DNA of 64,000 nt from Paenibacillus aceris (GTDB taxonomy: Bacteria; Bacillota; Bacilli; Paenibacillales; NBRC-103111). The translations under genes were made by a program, and so were the position numbers. Each line of letters starts with the position of its first letter. Positions within the stretch are counted from its first letter, which is position 1. Where the stretch lies: assembly GCF_017874035.1 (NCBI RefSeq), contig NZ_JAGGKV010000024.1, positions 1 through 64,000 of the forward strand. The letters are read 5' to 3'. The notes under the pieces were generated by a model. The model had not been told where the DNA came from and searched no databases. It worked only from the letters and a program-made list of their open reading frames with translations. Below, piece after piece: positions 54,442 to 63,241 of the stretch.

Positions 54442-55221
54442 ATGATCTCTGAGGACCAAGTGAAGTTTTATCATGAGAATGGTTACTTACTTGTAAAAGG
54501 TGTATATGACGCAGAGGAAGTTGAAACGTTCCGTGAATCAGTAGAAACATTCCTGAAGAGGGCGGCTGCATCTAAATTTGACCGGAGCCATGCTTGGGCT
54601 GGAGACTACCTGCCGCCGGAAGAATTAAAGAAGCTGGTACTTAAGGGCTTCCATGATGTTCAATATCATGACGCCCAGTTTATGCGCATGATAACGCAAA
54701 GGAATTTGATCACGATTTTCACCAAATTGATTGGCGATAATGTTCAACTGCATCATACCAAGATGATGGTCAAACCCCCAGAGAAGGGAGCGGCCTTCCC
54801 CATGCATCAGGATTATCCGTATTTCCCGCACAGCAAGCACAGTATGATGCTCGCCAGTATCCATTTGGATCATACGAATGAGGAAAACGGCTGTTTGCAT
54901 GTCATTCCGGGATCGCATAGACAGGGGCCGTTACCTCATGTAGGAAGCTACTATTTGAATCATAAAGAATATCCTATTGAGAGCGGAATTCCTTGTATAG
55001 CTGAATCCGGGGATGTCTTATTTTTTAACTATTTAACGATTCATGGCTCGCCTATAAACCGCAGCGATCGGACGCGTAGAAACATACTGGTCCAGGTTCG
55101 TGATCCTGAGGATGAGCCGGCGAATGATAAACATGTAAATTGGGGGCAGGGGCTGATGCTTCACGGCATCAATCCAACATTCAGAAACTATAAATATGAA
55201 GGGACATTAGTGAAAGCTTGA
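54442..55221 (+). CDS. Phytanoyl-CoA dioxygenase (PhyH)-family Fe(II)/2-oxoglutarate oxygenase (operon gene 5)
   Basis: ATG 54442 follows GCGAGGAA; an upstream TTG is less likely. 259 residues. The iron-binding HxD is in FPMHQDYPYFP, and the second His and the Arg that binds 2-oxoglutarate are in TIHGSPINRSDRTRRN. ENGCLHVIPGSHRQGPLPH is typical of the family. It should hydroxylate or oxidatively cleave a small molecule with O2 and 2-oxoglutarate. Within a sugar operon it may open a methylated or otherwise protected sugar. The substrate is unknown. Confidence 0.9.
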   Translation: MISEDQVKFYHENGYLLVKGVYDAEEVETFRESVETFLKRAAASKFDRSHAWAGDYLPPEELKKLVLKGFHDVQYHDAQFMRMITQRNLITIFTKLIGDNVQLHHTKMMVKPPEKGAAFPMHQDYPYFPHSKHSMMLASIHLDHTNEENGCLHVIPGSHRQGPLPHVGSYYLNHKEYPIESGIPCIAESGDVLFFNYLTIHGSPINRSDRTRRNILVQVRDPEDEPANDKHVNWGQGLMLHGINPTFRNYKYEGTLVKA

Positions 55222-55281
55222 TCGTGGACAACCTATTGCCTGATATATATAAAATAATGAACAAATTAGGAGTGAACGTAG

Positions 55282-56106
55282 ATGAAATTATCTTTTACTA
55301 CATTAGGGTGCCCCGAGTGGCCCTTAGACAAAATTATTTCCTGCGCGACAGAATATGGATTTGACGCAATTGATTTTAGAGGTTTAACCGGAGAAATGAA
55401 TATCTACAAGCTTCCGGAGTTTTCGGGGCAAGTGGAGCAAACGCTTCGTAAAATTACCGATGCCGGACTCCATGTATCTTGCTTTTCAAGCTCCGTCCAT
55501 TTATTCTCGGCCGAAAACTTTGAGAAGAATATGCAGGAGATTAGGGAATTTTCTAAGCTTTGCCGCATTTTCGGGACTCGCTACATTCGTGTGTTTGGCG
55601 GTAAAATTAGCGATACTAGCCTGGATACGGCCGTGCAAATGGTTGCCCAGCATGTAAGCGAAATGGCAAAAATCGCTAAGGAACATGGTGTTAAGCTTTT
55701 GATTGAAACACATGATGATTGGATTTCATGCGTTAATATGAAAAAGGTGCTGGAGCAGGTGGATACGGAAGCCGTCGGGGTACTGTGGGATGTGCACCAT
55801 CCTTACCGCATGGTGGGAGAACAGCCTGAGGAAACCTGGAAGACATTGGGACAATGGATCGAATACACGCATGTGAAAGACTCGCGCATCGGGGATAATG
55901 GGAAGGAAGACTTCCAATACTGTTTAACCGGAGAAGGCGATATTCCGTTGAAGGAAATCTGCAACTTACTGAAACGTGAGGGGTATCAAGGCTATTTCAC
56001 TTTGGAATGGGAGAAAAAGTGGCATCCTGAACTGGAAAACCCAGAAATAGCATTTCCCCAATATGTAGGCTATATGCGTAAGTTAGCATCGGAGGTAATG
56101 ATATGA
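55282..56106 (+). CDS. Sugar phosphate isomerase/epimerase-like TIM-barrel protein (operon gene 6)
   Basis: 274 residues of the AP endonuclease 2/xylose isomerase-like TIM-barrel family: starts MKLSFTTLGCPEWP, then IKVFG-like YIRVFGG, KLLIETHDDW with metal-binding Glu, VLWDVHHP with Asp/His, and TLEWEKKW with the last Glu ligand. Members isomerise or epimerise sugars, inosose or keto acids, often beside Gfo/Idh/MocA dehydrogenases. RBS TTAGGAG precedes ATG. Overlaps the next gene by 4 bases. Confidence 0.9.
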   Translation: MKLSFTTLGCPEWPLDKIISCATEYGFDAIDFRGLTGEMNIYKLPEFSGQVEQTLRKITDAGLHVSCFSSSVHLFSAENFEKNMQEIREFSKLCRIFGTRYIRVFGGKISDTSLDTAVQMVAQHVSEMAKIAKEHGVKLLIETHDDWISCVNMKKVLEQVDTEAVGVLWDVHHPYRMVGEQPEETWKTLGQWIEYTHVKDSRIGDNGKEDFQYCLTGEGDIPLKEICNLLKREGYQGYFTLEWEKKWHPELENPEIAFPQYVGYMRKLASEVMI

Positions 56107-57161
56107 AAAAGATCAGAGTAGCGATTATAGGCCAAGGCCGCAGCGGCCGTGATATACATGCCAATTCGTTAAGTCAAATGAAAGAGCAATATGAAATTGT
56201 TGCTGTAGCTGACATGTTGGAGGAGCGACTGGAGCGAGCCAAAAAAGAGTTGAATTGTGAGGTTTACCGTGATTACCGTGATCTGTTCAAGAGAAACGAT
56301 CTTGATTTAATCATTAATGCATCGCCTAGCCATTTTCATTTCACGATTTCTAAAGAAATTATGGAAAGCGGATTTCATGTACTATCTGAGAAACCGCTTG
56401 CCCGAACGGCACATGAGGTTGATATTTTGATTGATACGGCGAAGAAAACAGGGAAATTGCTTGCTATTTTTCAGCAGTCCAGGTATGCGCCCGCTTATCG
56501 CCAAGTGCAGGAAATTATCAAATCCGGCGTGATCGGACGAGTGGTTCAGGTCAGTATTGCCTACAACAATTTTGCAAGAAGATGGGATTGGCAGACTTTA
56601 AAAGCTAATGATGGAGGCAATCTCTTAAATACGGGTCCACACCCGGTAGATCAAGCCCTCCAATTTTTCGGAAGCGAAGAAATGCCGCATATCACTTCAA
56701 TGATGGATCGCGCGAATACGGCTGGAGACGCCGAGGACTATGTGAAGATCATTTTACATGGGCATGGACGACCTGTCATTGATGTGGAAATTTCCTCTTG
56801 CTGCGCATATCCGAGTTTCACTTATAATGTCCAAGGGACTAGAGGCGGAATCAAAGGGAGCACAACCCATCTGGACTGGAAATATTTCAAACAGGAGGAA
56901 GCGGGAGAGCTGAAATTAGTGACAACGCCAATGGTCAACGAAAAAAATGAGCCGGCTTACTGCCGTGAACAACTAAAGTGGTACGAAGAGAGCTGGGACA
57001 TTCCCGCTGAACAGGGAAAAGATTTATTCCCTTCGATGGCCCAAAGCTTCTATAACATGATTTATAATACGATCGTACATGGGAAAGAGCTCGAAATTAC
57101 ACCATCACAAGTACGCCAACAAATTGCCGTTATGGAAGAATGTCATCGACAAAATTCATAA
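56103..57161 (+). CDS. Gfo/Idh/MocA-family dehydrogenase (operon gene 7)
   Basis: 352 residues starting at ATG 56103 inside the stop of the isomerase gene (ATGA). The Rossmann motif is IIGQGRSGRDIHANSL, family motif SEKPLAR, and GGNLLNTGPHPVDQALQFFG carries the catalytic His region. It differs strongly from gene 1 and probably acts on another intermediate of the same path. Ends the operon before a terminator. Confidence 0.93.
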   Translation: MKKIRVAIIGQGRSGRDIHANSLSQMKEQYEIVAVADMLEERLERAKKELNCEVYRDYRDLFKRNDLDLIINASPSHFHFTISKEIMESGFHVLSEKPLARTAHEVDILIDTAKKTGKLLAIFQQSRYAPAYRQVQEIIKSGVIGRVVQVSIAYNNFARRWDWQTLKANDGGNLLNTGPHPVDQALQFFGSEEMPHITSMMDRANTAGDAEDYVKIILHGHGRPVIDVEISSCCAYPSFTYNVQGTRGGIKGSTTHLDWKYFKQEEAGELKLVTTPMVNEKNEPAYCREQLKWYEESWDIPAEQGKDLFPSMAQSFYNMIYNTIVHGKELEITPSQVRQQIAVMEECHRQNS

Positions 57162-57195
57162 TCCATCACATCCGGCAGACTATTAAATGAAGCGG

Positions 57196-57243
57196 CGGCA
57201 GTTTAGGACTTTTATTTTCAAGCTCCTTAAACTGCCGTTTCTT
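57196..57243 (+). terminator. Terminator of the catabolic operon
   Basis: CGGCAGTTTAGGA (57196-57208) pairs with TCCTTAAACTGCCG (57224-57237) with a one-base bulge, followed by TTTCTT. Confidence 0.75.
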
Positions 57244-57267
57244 GCGTTGATCAAATTTGTGCCTGCT

Positions 57268-57720
57268 TTATCTTTTTTCAATAATAGCAACCGTGCAGCG
57301 TGAGATACAAATCAATTGATCATTCTCATCGGAAATACGGATATCCCATACCATGGTTTTCCGTCCTTTGTGCAGAGGGGTTGCAACAGCCGTTACGATG
57401 CCGTCTTTTTTACTCTTCAAGTGGTTGGCGTTAATTTCCAGACCTACTGCGGCATATTTATCTTTATCGATATTAATCTCAGAGGCGATGGAGGCAGCGG
57501 TCTCAGCCAGCAGGACGGAAGCTCCGCCATGTAAAATACCTGTAGGTTGGTGTGAGGAAGGCCCAACAGGCATTGTCATCACCACGCGATCATGCGTGAG
57601 CTCCAGAAACTCGATGCCTAATGCATGGATGGCTGTATGCTGGCTTCTTTCCTTCATAAATGAAATAAAAGCTTCCTTCTCCAACCCATACGAGCGATAA
57701 ATTTCTTCTGACACGATCAT
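57268..57720 (-). CDS. PaaI-family hotdog thioesterase
   Basis: ATG 57720 lies 8 bases after GGAGG; the Met codons at 57726 and 57738 are too close to it. A 150-residue single hotdog domain with TGILHGGASVLLAETAAS, the HGG-x-E motif that holds catalytic residues in this family, and GRKTMVWDIRI in the last strands. It should hydrolyse aromatic or other acyl-CoA thioesters. It stands alone between the operon and small sporulation-type genes. Confidence 0.9.
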   Translation of the reverse strand: MIVSEEIYRSYGLEKEAFISFMKERSQHTAIHALGIEFLELTHDRVVMTMPVGPSSHQPTGILHGGASVLLAETAASIASEINIDKDKYAAVGLEINANHLKSKKDGIVTAVATPLHKGRKTMVWDIRISDENDQLICISRCTVAIIEKR

Positions 57721-57845
57721 AACCATGACCTCCCTCAAGTTTTAGACAACAATTCGGCAACATTGAACATAGGTGATGCAGGTCCTTGTTAATTGCTATG
57801 ATAAGGCGGGACTGACTTATGCCAGCCAAATGTTGAATGGGCAGA

Positions 57846-57992
57846 TTGCTTGTTACCGGCGGCAAAGGATATTACCAGGATAAAAGCAAACCGGTATAAG
57901 AGCTCCATGAAGGGGATGTAGTAAAGATCCTTCCTGATGTGAAACACTGGCATGGCGCTGCATGCAAAAAAAGACTGGTGGAATGTACCTGA
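57846..57992 (+). pseudogene. Remnant of a cupin-domain protein
   Basis: In one frame, LLVTGGKGYYQDKSKPV, a TAA stop, then ELHEGDVVKILPDVKHWHGAA closely matches the cupin half of carboxymuconolactone-decarboxylase/cupin proteins (metal His residues in HWHGAA). There is no start, the frame is broken, and the end runs into the terminator at 57964. It is the debris of a deleted gene. The rest of the region 57721-58069 shows no gene. Confidence 0.6.
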
Positions 57993-58012
57993 TTCCCACC
58001 AGTCTTTTTTAT
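57964..58012. terminator. Bidirectional terminator
   Basis: AAAAAAAGACTGGTGG (57966-57981) pairs with CCACCAGTCTTTTTT (57996-58010) with A- and T-runs on the two sides. Confidence 0.85.
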
Positions 58013-58069
58013 TCCCTTATGAAATGCAAGTAATACGCCGTTTAGTAAGCCTAACAACTATCCTTCACA

Positions 58070-58285
58070 TCATCCAGATTGTTGAGAAGATGCTTGTAAT
58101 GTGGATTGAGCTTGGCTAATCATTGTTTGTGCTTGCGTTATTTCCATGGATGCTTGCTTTAAGGCTTCCTCACAAAGTGTAGGATTAGCTGCCGATTGTT
58201 CAATGGCTTGGCTAATAAGACTTTTAGCAAGTGTTGTTGCCGCTTCTGCTTTCTTCAACTGGTTTGGATCAATTTGTTGTGCCAA
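58070..58285 (-). CDS. Small Ala/Gln-rich hypothetical protein (71 aa)
   Basis: TTG 58285 has GGAGG 8 bases upstream; this gives 71 residues starting MAQQIDPNQLKKAEAATT. The sequence is almost wholly predicted helix, rich in Ala, Gln and Ser, with one Cys and a Ser/Gln-rich tail. It lacks the SASP motifs but lies beside a SASP gene. Spore or forespore expression is possible but not shown. I do not recognise the family. Confidence 0.6.
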   Translation of the reverse strand: MAQQIDPNQLKKAEAATTLAKSLISQAIEQSAANPTLCEEALKQASMEITQAQTMISQAQSTLQASSQQSG

Positions 58286-58382
58286 TTTTCGAACCTCCAA
58301 GATAAATGTATTTGTATTAAACAACTGTTATATAATCTTCGATTTCAATTGATTTTATGTACGGGAAACATTGAATTAAAAA

Positions 58383-58431
58383 TAAAAAAGACTGCATTCA
58401 CCTGAAGGAGGAAGGTGATTGGAGTCTTTTT
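58383..58431. terminator. Terminator of the SASP gene (bidirectional form)
   Basis: AAAAGACT and AGTCTTTT flank an inner TTCACCT/AGGTGA stem, with an A-run on the left and a T-run on the right. Confidence 0.7.
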
Positions 58432-58454
58432 GTACTTGGTCTTATATCAAAAAA

Positions 58455-58664
58455 TTAACGTTGAAAACCTTGCAGCTGTTGTTCAGCCATTTGTACCAAT
58501 TTTCTCGTAATACCGCCACCAATAGAGCCAGCATCGCGTGTAGCGAGATTTCCATTGTAGCCATCTGGTTGTAGAGGTATTCCTAATTGTTGCGCTACTT
58601 CAAATTTCATTTGATTTAAAGCCGCTTTTGCTTGAGGAACAACTAGTGTGTTATTGTTTGCCAT
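58455..58664 (-). CDS. Alpha/beta-type small acid-soluble spore protein
   Basis: ATG 58664 follows AAAGGAG; 69 residues. Typical SASP features are MANNNTLVVPQAKAALNQMK, a germination-protease site region KFEVAQQLGI, and the second conserved block NGNLATRDAGSIGGGITRKLV. These proteins coat spore DNA and protect it from damage, and are degraded to amino acids at germination. A sigma-G-like promoter lies upstream. Confidence 0.96.
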   Translation of the reverse strand: MANNNTLVVPQAKAALNQMKFEVAQQLGIPLQPDGYNGNLATRDAGSIGGGITRKLVQMAEQQLQGFQR

Positions 58665-58696
58665 GGAAAAAATCACTCCTTTTTTTGGTGTACTCT

Positions 58697-58727
58697 TATG
58701 ATGTGGAGTGGAAGGAACGATTATACA
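58697..58727 (-). promoter_or_regulatory. Sigma-G-like promoter of the SASP gene
   Basis: On the minus strand TGTATA (58727-58722), an 18-base spacer and CATCATA (58703-58697) resemble the sigma-G consensus (TGAATA, 17-18 bases, CATACTA). Confidence 0.5.
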
Positions 58728-58825
58728 TTAAATTTACAACGATTTTGAAAAGGCTAAGTATATATATAACCCTCCTCGATTTCGTGGTAATATAGGCTTA
58801 AAATTACTATTTTGGGGGAAGTTTG

Positions 58826-60352
58826 ATGTTGTCGAAAACAGCCAAAAAACCACTTCTTTTAAGTGCTCTCTTAGTACTCGTTTGGAATTATGTCCCTTTA
58901 ACTGCCTTTGCTTCTGCTGTAAACGAATCCACTTCTATTAAACTAATACTGGATGATACTGCGGCCACGATTAATGACAAACACGTTACCCTCCAGGCGG
59001 CTCCGCACCTTGTTCATGATACAACGATGATTCCTCTTCGATTTGTTTCAGAAGCTTTAGGGGCTACTGTCAAATGGGATGTACGAACACAGGGTGTTGA
59101 ATTGAGTTATCACACGAAGCTTCTCACCATGCAAATTGGAAGTACAACTGCAAAGGCAAACGGCACTCTACTCAGCCTAGAGCAAGCGCCCTTCATCGAA
59201 AATGAAACAACGTTCGTGCCGATTCGATTCATAGCGGAGAATTTCCAGCAAACGGTTACTTTTGATGAACAGACTCGGATGATCACTATCTACCCATCAA
59301 CTGCGACAAATGTTAATAGCACTCCCCCAGCCAAAAAGCGATTGGTTAAGCCTACTATTGATAATTTGACTTCACAAGTCACGACAAAAATCCCTCGAAC
59401 TGGCATCATATTCGATGGCCTTGGTAATATTGGTTATAATGAAACCGTGATGATCTCTGACAGCAAGGACAATTTGTATTTCATTTCGGAAGAGGCAATT
59501 TCTGGCTTTTCTCTTAAGAAGATGAATCTGAGCAAAGGAACAGAGATTAGTTTACAAACCATGCTTTCTTTCAATGATGAGAAGTTTGATTTTATGTATG
59601 AGAAAGGAGGTTCCAAGTCCAAATTTCTGCATTATGAGTTCATCCCCAAATCTCTATATTACGACCGCTTTTCAGATCGAATTTTTGCCATGGGGAGGGA
59701 TTTTTACAATTATATAACCGTTTTTTATCAAGTGTATCCCAGTGTAAAAATGATTGCTTACGATACGACGAGCGAATTGGACACAAAAACGGACTTTATA
59801 CAGCCATCAAGAGACGGTCAAACCTATTGGATTAGCAATTCTTTCAAAAATACTTTATATACGGCCCGTGAAGGTGAGAGGCTTTCAACTTATACAAATG
59901 TCAATGGAGAACGTATGCATCACCTTGTTCCCCTTGTTGATAATGGAAGTTTGTATACACTTGATCGCGAGAGCAAATCCATTAGAGAAATTCATCCTGA
60001 TGGAGGAGCAACTGTCATTGCGAAGCTAGATGTTAACGTAATAAACACAGCCATCACGCATGATGGATATTACTACATTACGGATGACAAGCAATTTTAT
60101 CGGGTCAATGTAAAAGGTGAGATAGAACCCTACGCCAATCTGGAAGATGCTATTTATAATAAAGGAATATATAATATGATGACGGGGCAATATGATCCGA
60201 CGCCTACTCGGCAGAGCTATTCGGGAACAGCTGAGCCCCAAAAGATGACAATCGGCGTCTCACCTCAATTTACGATTGACTCAGAAGGCAATATTCTCAT
60301 TTATGATAGTTTAAGCATGAATATCAGGAAAATTACTATTTTCGAGCAATAA
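58826..60352 (+). CDS. Secreted protein with copper amine oxidase N-terminal (stalk) domain
   Basis: ATG 58826 is preceded by GGGGGAAG; 508 residues. A signal peptide (about 1-30) is followed by a stalk-type domain (about 38-165): MIPLRFVSEALGATVKWD and FVPIRFIAENFQQTVTFDEQTRMITI are the paired motifs of this wall-associated domain. The C-terminal 330 residues are beta-rich with blade-like turns (DSKDNLYFISEE, DGGATVIAKLD, DSEGNILIYD), suggesting a beta-propeller. No oxidase active site is present. Extracellular binding or structural role; function unknown. Confidence 0.85.
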   Translation: MLSKTAKKPLLLSALLVLVWNYVPLTAFASAVNESTSIKLILDDTAATINDKHVTLQAAPHLVHDTTMIPLRFVSEALGATVKWDVRTQGVELSYHTKLLTMQIGSTTAKANGTLLSLEQAPFIENETTFVPIRFIAENFQQTVTFDEQTRMITIYPSTATNVNSTPPAKKRLVKPTIDNLTSQVTTKIPRTGIIFDGLGNIGYNETVMISDSKDNLYFISEEAISGFSLKKMNLSKGTEISLQTMLSFNDEKFDFMYEKGGSKSKFLHYEFIPKSLYYDRFSDRIFAMGRDFYNYITVFYQVYPSVKMIAYDTTSELDTKTDFIQPSRDGQTYWISNSFKNTLYTAREGERLSTYTNVNGERMHHLVPLVDNGSLYTLDRESKSIREIHPDGGATVIAKLDVNVINTAITHDGYYYITDDKQFYRVNVKGEIEPYANLEDAIYNKGIYNMMTGQYDPTPTRQSYSGTAEPQKMTIGVSPQFTIDSEGNILIYDSLSMNIRKITIFEQ

Positions 60353-60363
60353 CGGATCAAACC

Positions 60364-60404
60364 AAGCAACCTCCGACTCTGAAGGGTCGAGGTTGCTTTT
60401 ATTT
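60364..60404. terminator. Terminator between convergent genes
   Basis: AAGCAACCTC (60364-60373) pairs with GAGGTTGCTT (60389-60398), followed by TTATTTT. Confidence 0.82.
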
Positions 60405-60412
60405 TCAAACTT

Positions 60413-60919
60413 CTAAGCAGGGTTGAGCTGCTTCTGTTTACGAATCAAGAAAAGATTATAAGTAAAATAATAAGCGATCATAATGAGCATCAAACCTGAT
60501 GTCCAAGTGCCGCCAAGGCTTTTCCATTGGCTGGAGAGTTGGTGCGCATGGCTGTCCTGCATCATCGCGTAGATTCGATAGCTTAGACGTCCAATGAAAA
60601 GCAACGTCACCGTTCCGCCTATCCATGCACTCGAACGGTAGAGACGAAGTCCTTCACGTATTTCAAAACGCGTCGTCTCCGCGCTGTAATAAGCTAAAAT
60701 GATACCTAAAGAAGCGCCTATAACATCTGAAACAAGACTAACCCAATGAAAGACACCTTCTATAAGAAAAAGCAGCCCAATCACACAAAATAGACCGTTC
60801 ATAATCCGCAATCTGCGCAAACTCAATTGCTGCCATCCGAATGTTCGTTGAACCCGTCTGAAAATCCGGTAGGCGAGAAAAATAAGGAGTAAAATATAAA
60901 TCATATTGTTCGCTGACAT
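60413..60919 (-). CDS. Small multispan membrane protein, DUF1453/CcdC-like
   Basis: 168 residues with about four hydrophobic helices (residues 5-18, 38-58, 63-78, 98-116) and a fifth near 141-158. Basic loops (RIFRRVQR, RSSAWIG, RKQK) suggest the topology. The pattern SSAWIGGTVTLLFIGRLSYRI resembles DUF1453/CcdC-type proteins, but the match is by eye only. It is divergent from the NarL-type two-component genes and may be their target. Confidence 0.65.
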   Translation of the reverse strand: MSANNMIYILLLIFLAYRIFRRVQRTFGWQQLSLRRLRIMNGLFCVIGLLFLIEGVFHWVSLVSDVIGASLGIILAYYSAETTRFEIREGLRLYRSSAWIGGTVTLLFIGRLSYRIYAMMQDSHAHQLSSQWKSLGGTWTSGLMLIMIAYYFTYNLFLIRKQKQLNPA

Positions 60920-61126
60920 GAATGTTTAGCTCCTCTTCAATTCAATTCTTTGACTACGCTAATCGTACCCGGATTTTGACGACGGAACGACTACCTGCGG
61001 ATAGAACCTAATCTGTATGCTTCTCTATCTGTGGATAGAGATTTGTTCAAAGTCGTTCGATCCAGTTGTTTTTTTCCTGGGTGCAAAGCTAGAATGAGGA
61101 GGTATCTTGAGACATTCGGAGGGATG

Positions 61127-62287
61127 ATGGTGAAATACCAAAACCACGGAAGGCCTATGGTTATTTCTGCGCTCATTTTTTTTCTCATGATCAGAAACCA
61201 GCTTTTCCTTACTTCGTTATCCCATATTGCGCTCCATCTTGCGATTTGGCTGACCATTACAGTTAGTCTGTTTATTCGGAGATCTTGGTGGAATAGACGG
61301 AGGTTAGCAATCGCCGCGGGCATTCTGTTTATTGAATGTTTGATAGGCATCATCGGTTATCAGGAAGTCATGCTGCTGTATTTGATCGCTATTGTTGTCT
61401 TTGCCGCTGCCCTCCGTAGAACCTTTTCCAAATATCAGACTTCCCTCATTGCACTGATGGTAGTAACAGCGGCTCTCTATATTCGTTATGGCCAAAAGGA
61501 CTTGTTTAATCTGCTCTCTTTTATCATGTTGGCGATTGTGTTTTATTTTTCCATTCGTATCCGCATTCAAAGAAATGAGGCGTATGAACAGAACAAACGA
61601 CATTTGGCTGAGCTCCAGGTTGCTTATGAACAATTGCAGGAAGCATCTGCTACTTCAATGCAAAATGCAATATTAGAAGAGAGAACCCGCATTGCCCGCG
61701 ACATTCACGATGCGGTTGGACACAGTTTGACTTCTATCATCGTTCAAATGCAAGCTTTACGCTATATGATTAGGGAAAGCCCCGCACAAGCAGGACAATC
61801 CATTGAAGAGATGCTTACTGTAGCGCGTCAAGGTCTGCAAGATATTCGTACTTCCGTTCATGAGCTTGCAGACAACCGTAAAGCAATCGGGATCACCGCC
61901 TTAAAGTCACTGCTTTCTCGTTTGGAGGTTACATCATCTATCCGTTATAGCTTTCAAACGAATTTACACGATGAAGATTTAAATGCCGATGTCTATGAAA
62001 CCTTATTCCGAGTGCTGCAGGAGTCGATTACCAATGTGATTCGTCACTCTAATGCAACGTTTTTGGAGGTAAGCCTGACTAGGGATGAGAAGAGCATCGA
62101 AATTCGGATACGTGACAACGGTGTTATGGATACCGAACATCAAATTCAGGAGGGATTTGGCTTAGTTAACATGAAAAAAAGACTGGAAGAACGTGCTGGG
62201 CGTCTTCAGTACCGGACTGTCGAACCAAATGGCTTTGAACTTATCGCGACCATGCCATGCAATGGTTCAGATCAATATGCTAATTAG
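61127..62287 (+). CDS. NarL/LiaS-type sensor histidine kinase
   Basis: Start is uncertain between ATG 61124, ATG 61127 and GTG 61130, all just after CGGAGGG; earlier ATGs lack an RBS. About 386 residues. Five or six membrane helices cover about 15-150, as in DesK-like kinases. The HisKA_3 motif is ERTRIARDIHDAVGHSLTSI, with the phospho-acceptor His in DIHD. The ATPase shows VLQESITNVIRHSNAT (N box), IRDNG and GFGLVNMKKRLEERAG. Operon with the response regulator 17 bases downstream. The signal is probably sensed in the membrane. Confidence 0.92.
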   Translation: MVKYQNHGRPMVISALIFFLMIRNQLFLTSLSHIALHLAIWLTITVSLFIRRSWWNRRRLAIAAGILFIECLIGIIGYQEVMLLYLIAIVVFAAALRRTFSKYQTSLIALMVVTAALYIRYGQKDLFNLLSFIMLAIVFYFSIRIRIQRNEAYEQNKRHLAELQVAYEQLQEASATSMQNAILEERTRIARDIHDAVGHSLTSIIVQMQALRYMIRESPAQAGQSIEEMLTVARQGLQDIRTSVHELADNRKAIGITALKSLLSRLEVTSSIRYSFQTNLHDEDLNADVYETLFRVLQESITNVIRHSNATFLEVSLTRDEKSIEIRIRDNGVMDTEHQIQEGFGLVNMKKRLEERAGRLQYRTVEPNGFELIATMPCNGSDQYAN

Positions 62288-62304
62288 GAAATGGAGCGTT
62301 GTAT

Positions 62305-62976
62305 GTGCCGACCAACGACAAAATTCGAGTATTGCTCGCCGACGATCAAAGCATGATCAGACAGGGCTTCGGCTATCTTATCGGTTTGCAACCTGACATG
62401 GTTCTTGTTGGGGAAGCAGCTGACGGGCAAGAAGCGGTCGATCTAGCTTTGCAACTCCACCCCGATGTCATCTTAATGGACGTACAGATGCCTCGTTTGA
62501 CAGGCATTGATGCCTTACAGCAAATAAACAAACGGCTGCCGGGAACCAAAACCGTCATCTTAACGACCTTTGACGATCAAGACTATATATATCAAGGAAT
62601 ACGTGCCGGAGCTGTCGGTTTTTTGTTAAAAGATGCAGATATCGAGGAAATGCTGGGGGCCATTCGATCCGCTTCCCGCGGGGAAGCCATATTTAAGACA
62701 GGGCTTGCAGCCACGGCTCTTCAAAGAGTGGCGGCATCCGATTTTTTAACAGCCGATACGGACACCAAGCTGCTCCCAGGGGATCCGCTGACGGACCGGG
62801 AGCATGAAATTCTGCAGGAAATGGCATACGGACTTCGTAATGAACAAATTGCTCGTAAACTTTTCATCACGGAAGGTACCGTAAAATCGCATGTGCATCG
62901 TATTTTGCAAAAATTTGATTGTGAGGATCGAACGCAAGTGGTGGTCGCAGCACTTCGCAACGGTATGGTGAAATGA
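62305..62976 (+). CDS. NarL/LuxR-family response regulator
   Basis: GTG 62305 lies 8 bases after GGAG; the TTG at 62299 is too close. 223 residues: receiver domain with DDQ, Asp in VILMDVQMPRLTG and KDAD after LL; LuxR-type HTH at about 155-215 with LTDREHEILQEMAYGLRNEQIARKLFITEGTVKSHVHRIL. Works with the preceding kinase. A strong terminator follows. Confidence 0.95.
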   Translation: MPTNDKIRVLLADDQSMIRQGFGYLIGLQPDMVLVGEAADGQEAVDLALQLHPDVILMDVQMPRLTGIDALQQINKRLPGTKTVILTTFDDQDYIYQGIRAGAVGFLLKDADIEEMLGAIRSASRGEAIFKTGLAATALQRVAASDFLTADTDTKLLPGDPLTDREHEILQEMAYGLRNEQIARKLFITEGTVKSHVHRILQKFDCEDRTQVVVAALRNGMVK

Positions 62977-62996
62977 AGAATATTAATAGCATATAG

Positions 62997-63042
62997 AACA
63001 AGGCTGCCAGTGGATTTATACTGGCAGCCTTGTTGCGTTTTA
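62997..63042 (+). terminator. Terminator of the NarL-type two-component operon
   Basis: AACAAGGCTGCCAGT (62997-63011) pairs perfectly with ACTGGCAGCCTTGTT (63020-63034), followed by GCGTTTT. Confidence 0.92.
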
Positions 63043-63116
63043 ACGAGGGCCGAACAGCTGTGTATGTCATGAAGTTGCCGTTAACCTAAGGTTTTTAAGG
63101 GATTTGCAACGAAATC

Positions 63117-63205
63117 TAAGCCTGCAAAAAAGTGTTAAGCCCCATTATCGACGGGTGCAAGAAATGATTCTTGCCGGGAAATGGGAACAGACATACAGTT
63201 GGTGA
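63117..63205 (+). pseudogene. C-terminal scrap of an unidentified gene
   Basis: The frame reads LQKSVKPHYRRVQEMILAGK and ends WEQTYSW-stop at 63205, which looks like a true protein C-terminus. No start codon or body is present upstream, where the frame has no family-like sequence. The parent family was not recognised. The gap 62977-63241 holds the terminator and this scrap only. Confidence 0.35.
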
Positions 63206-63241
63206 AGACCAGTTACGAGTTTTGGGGAGGTTTACTAAACA

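Noticed and set aside
57316-57700. + strand frames across the thioesterase gene
   Set aside because: They are antisense to the clear hotdog domain with its HGG motif on the minus strand.
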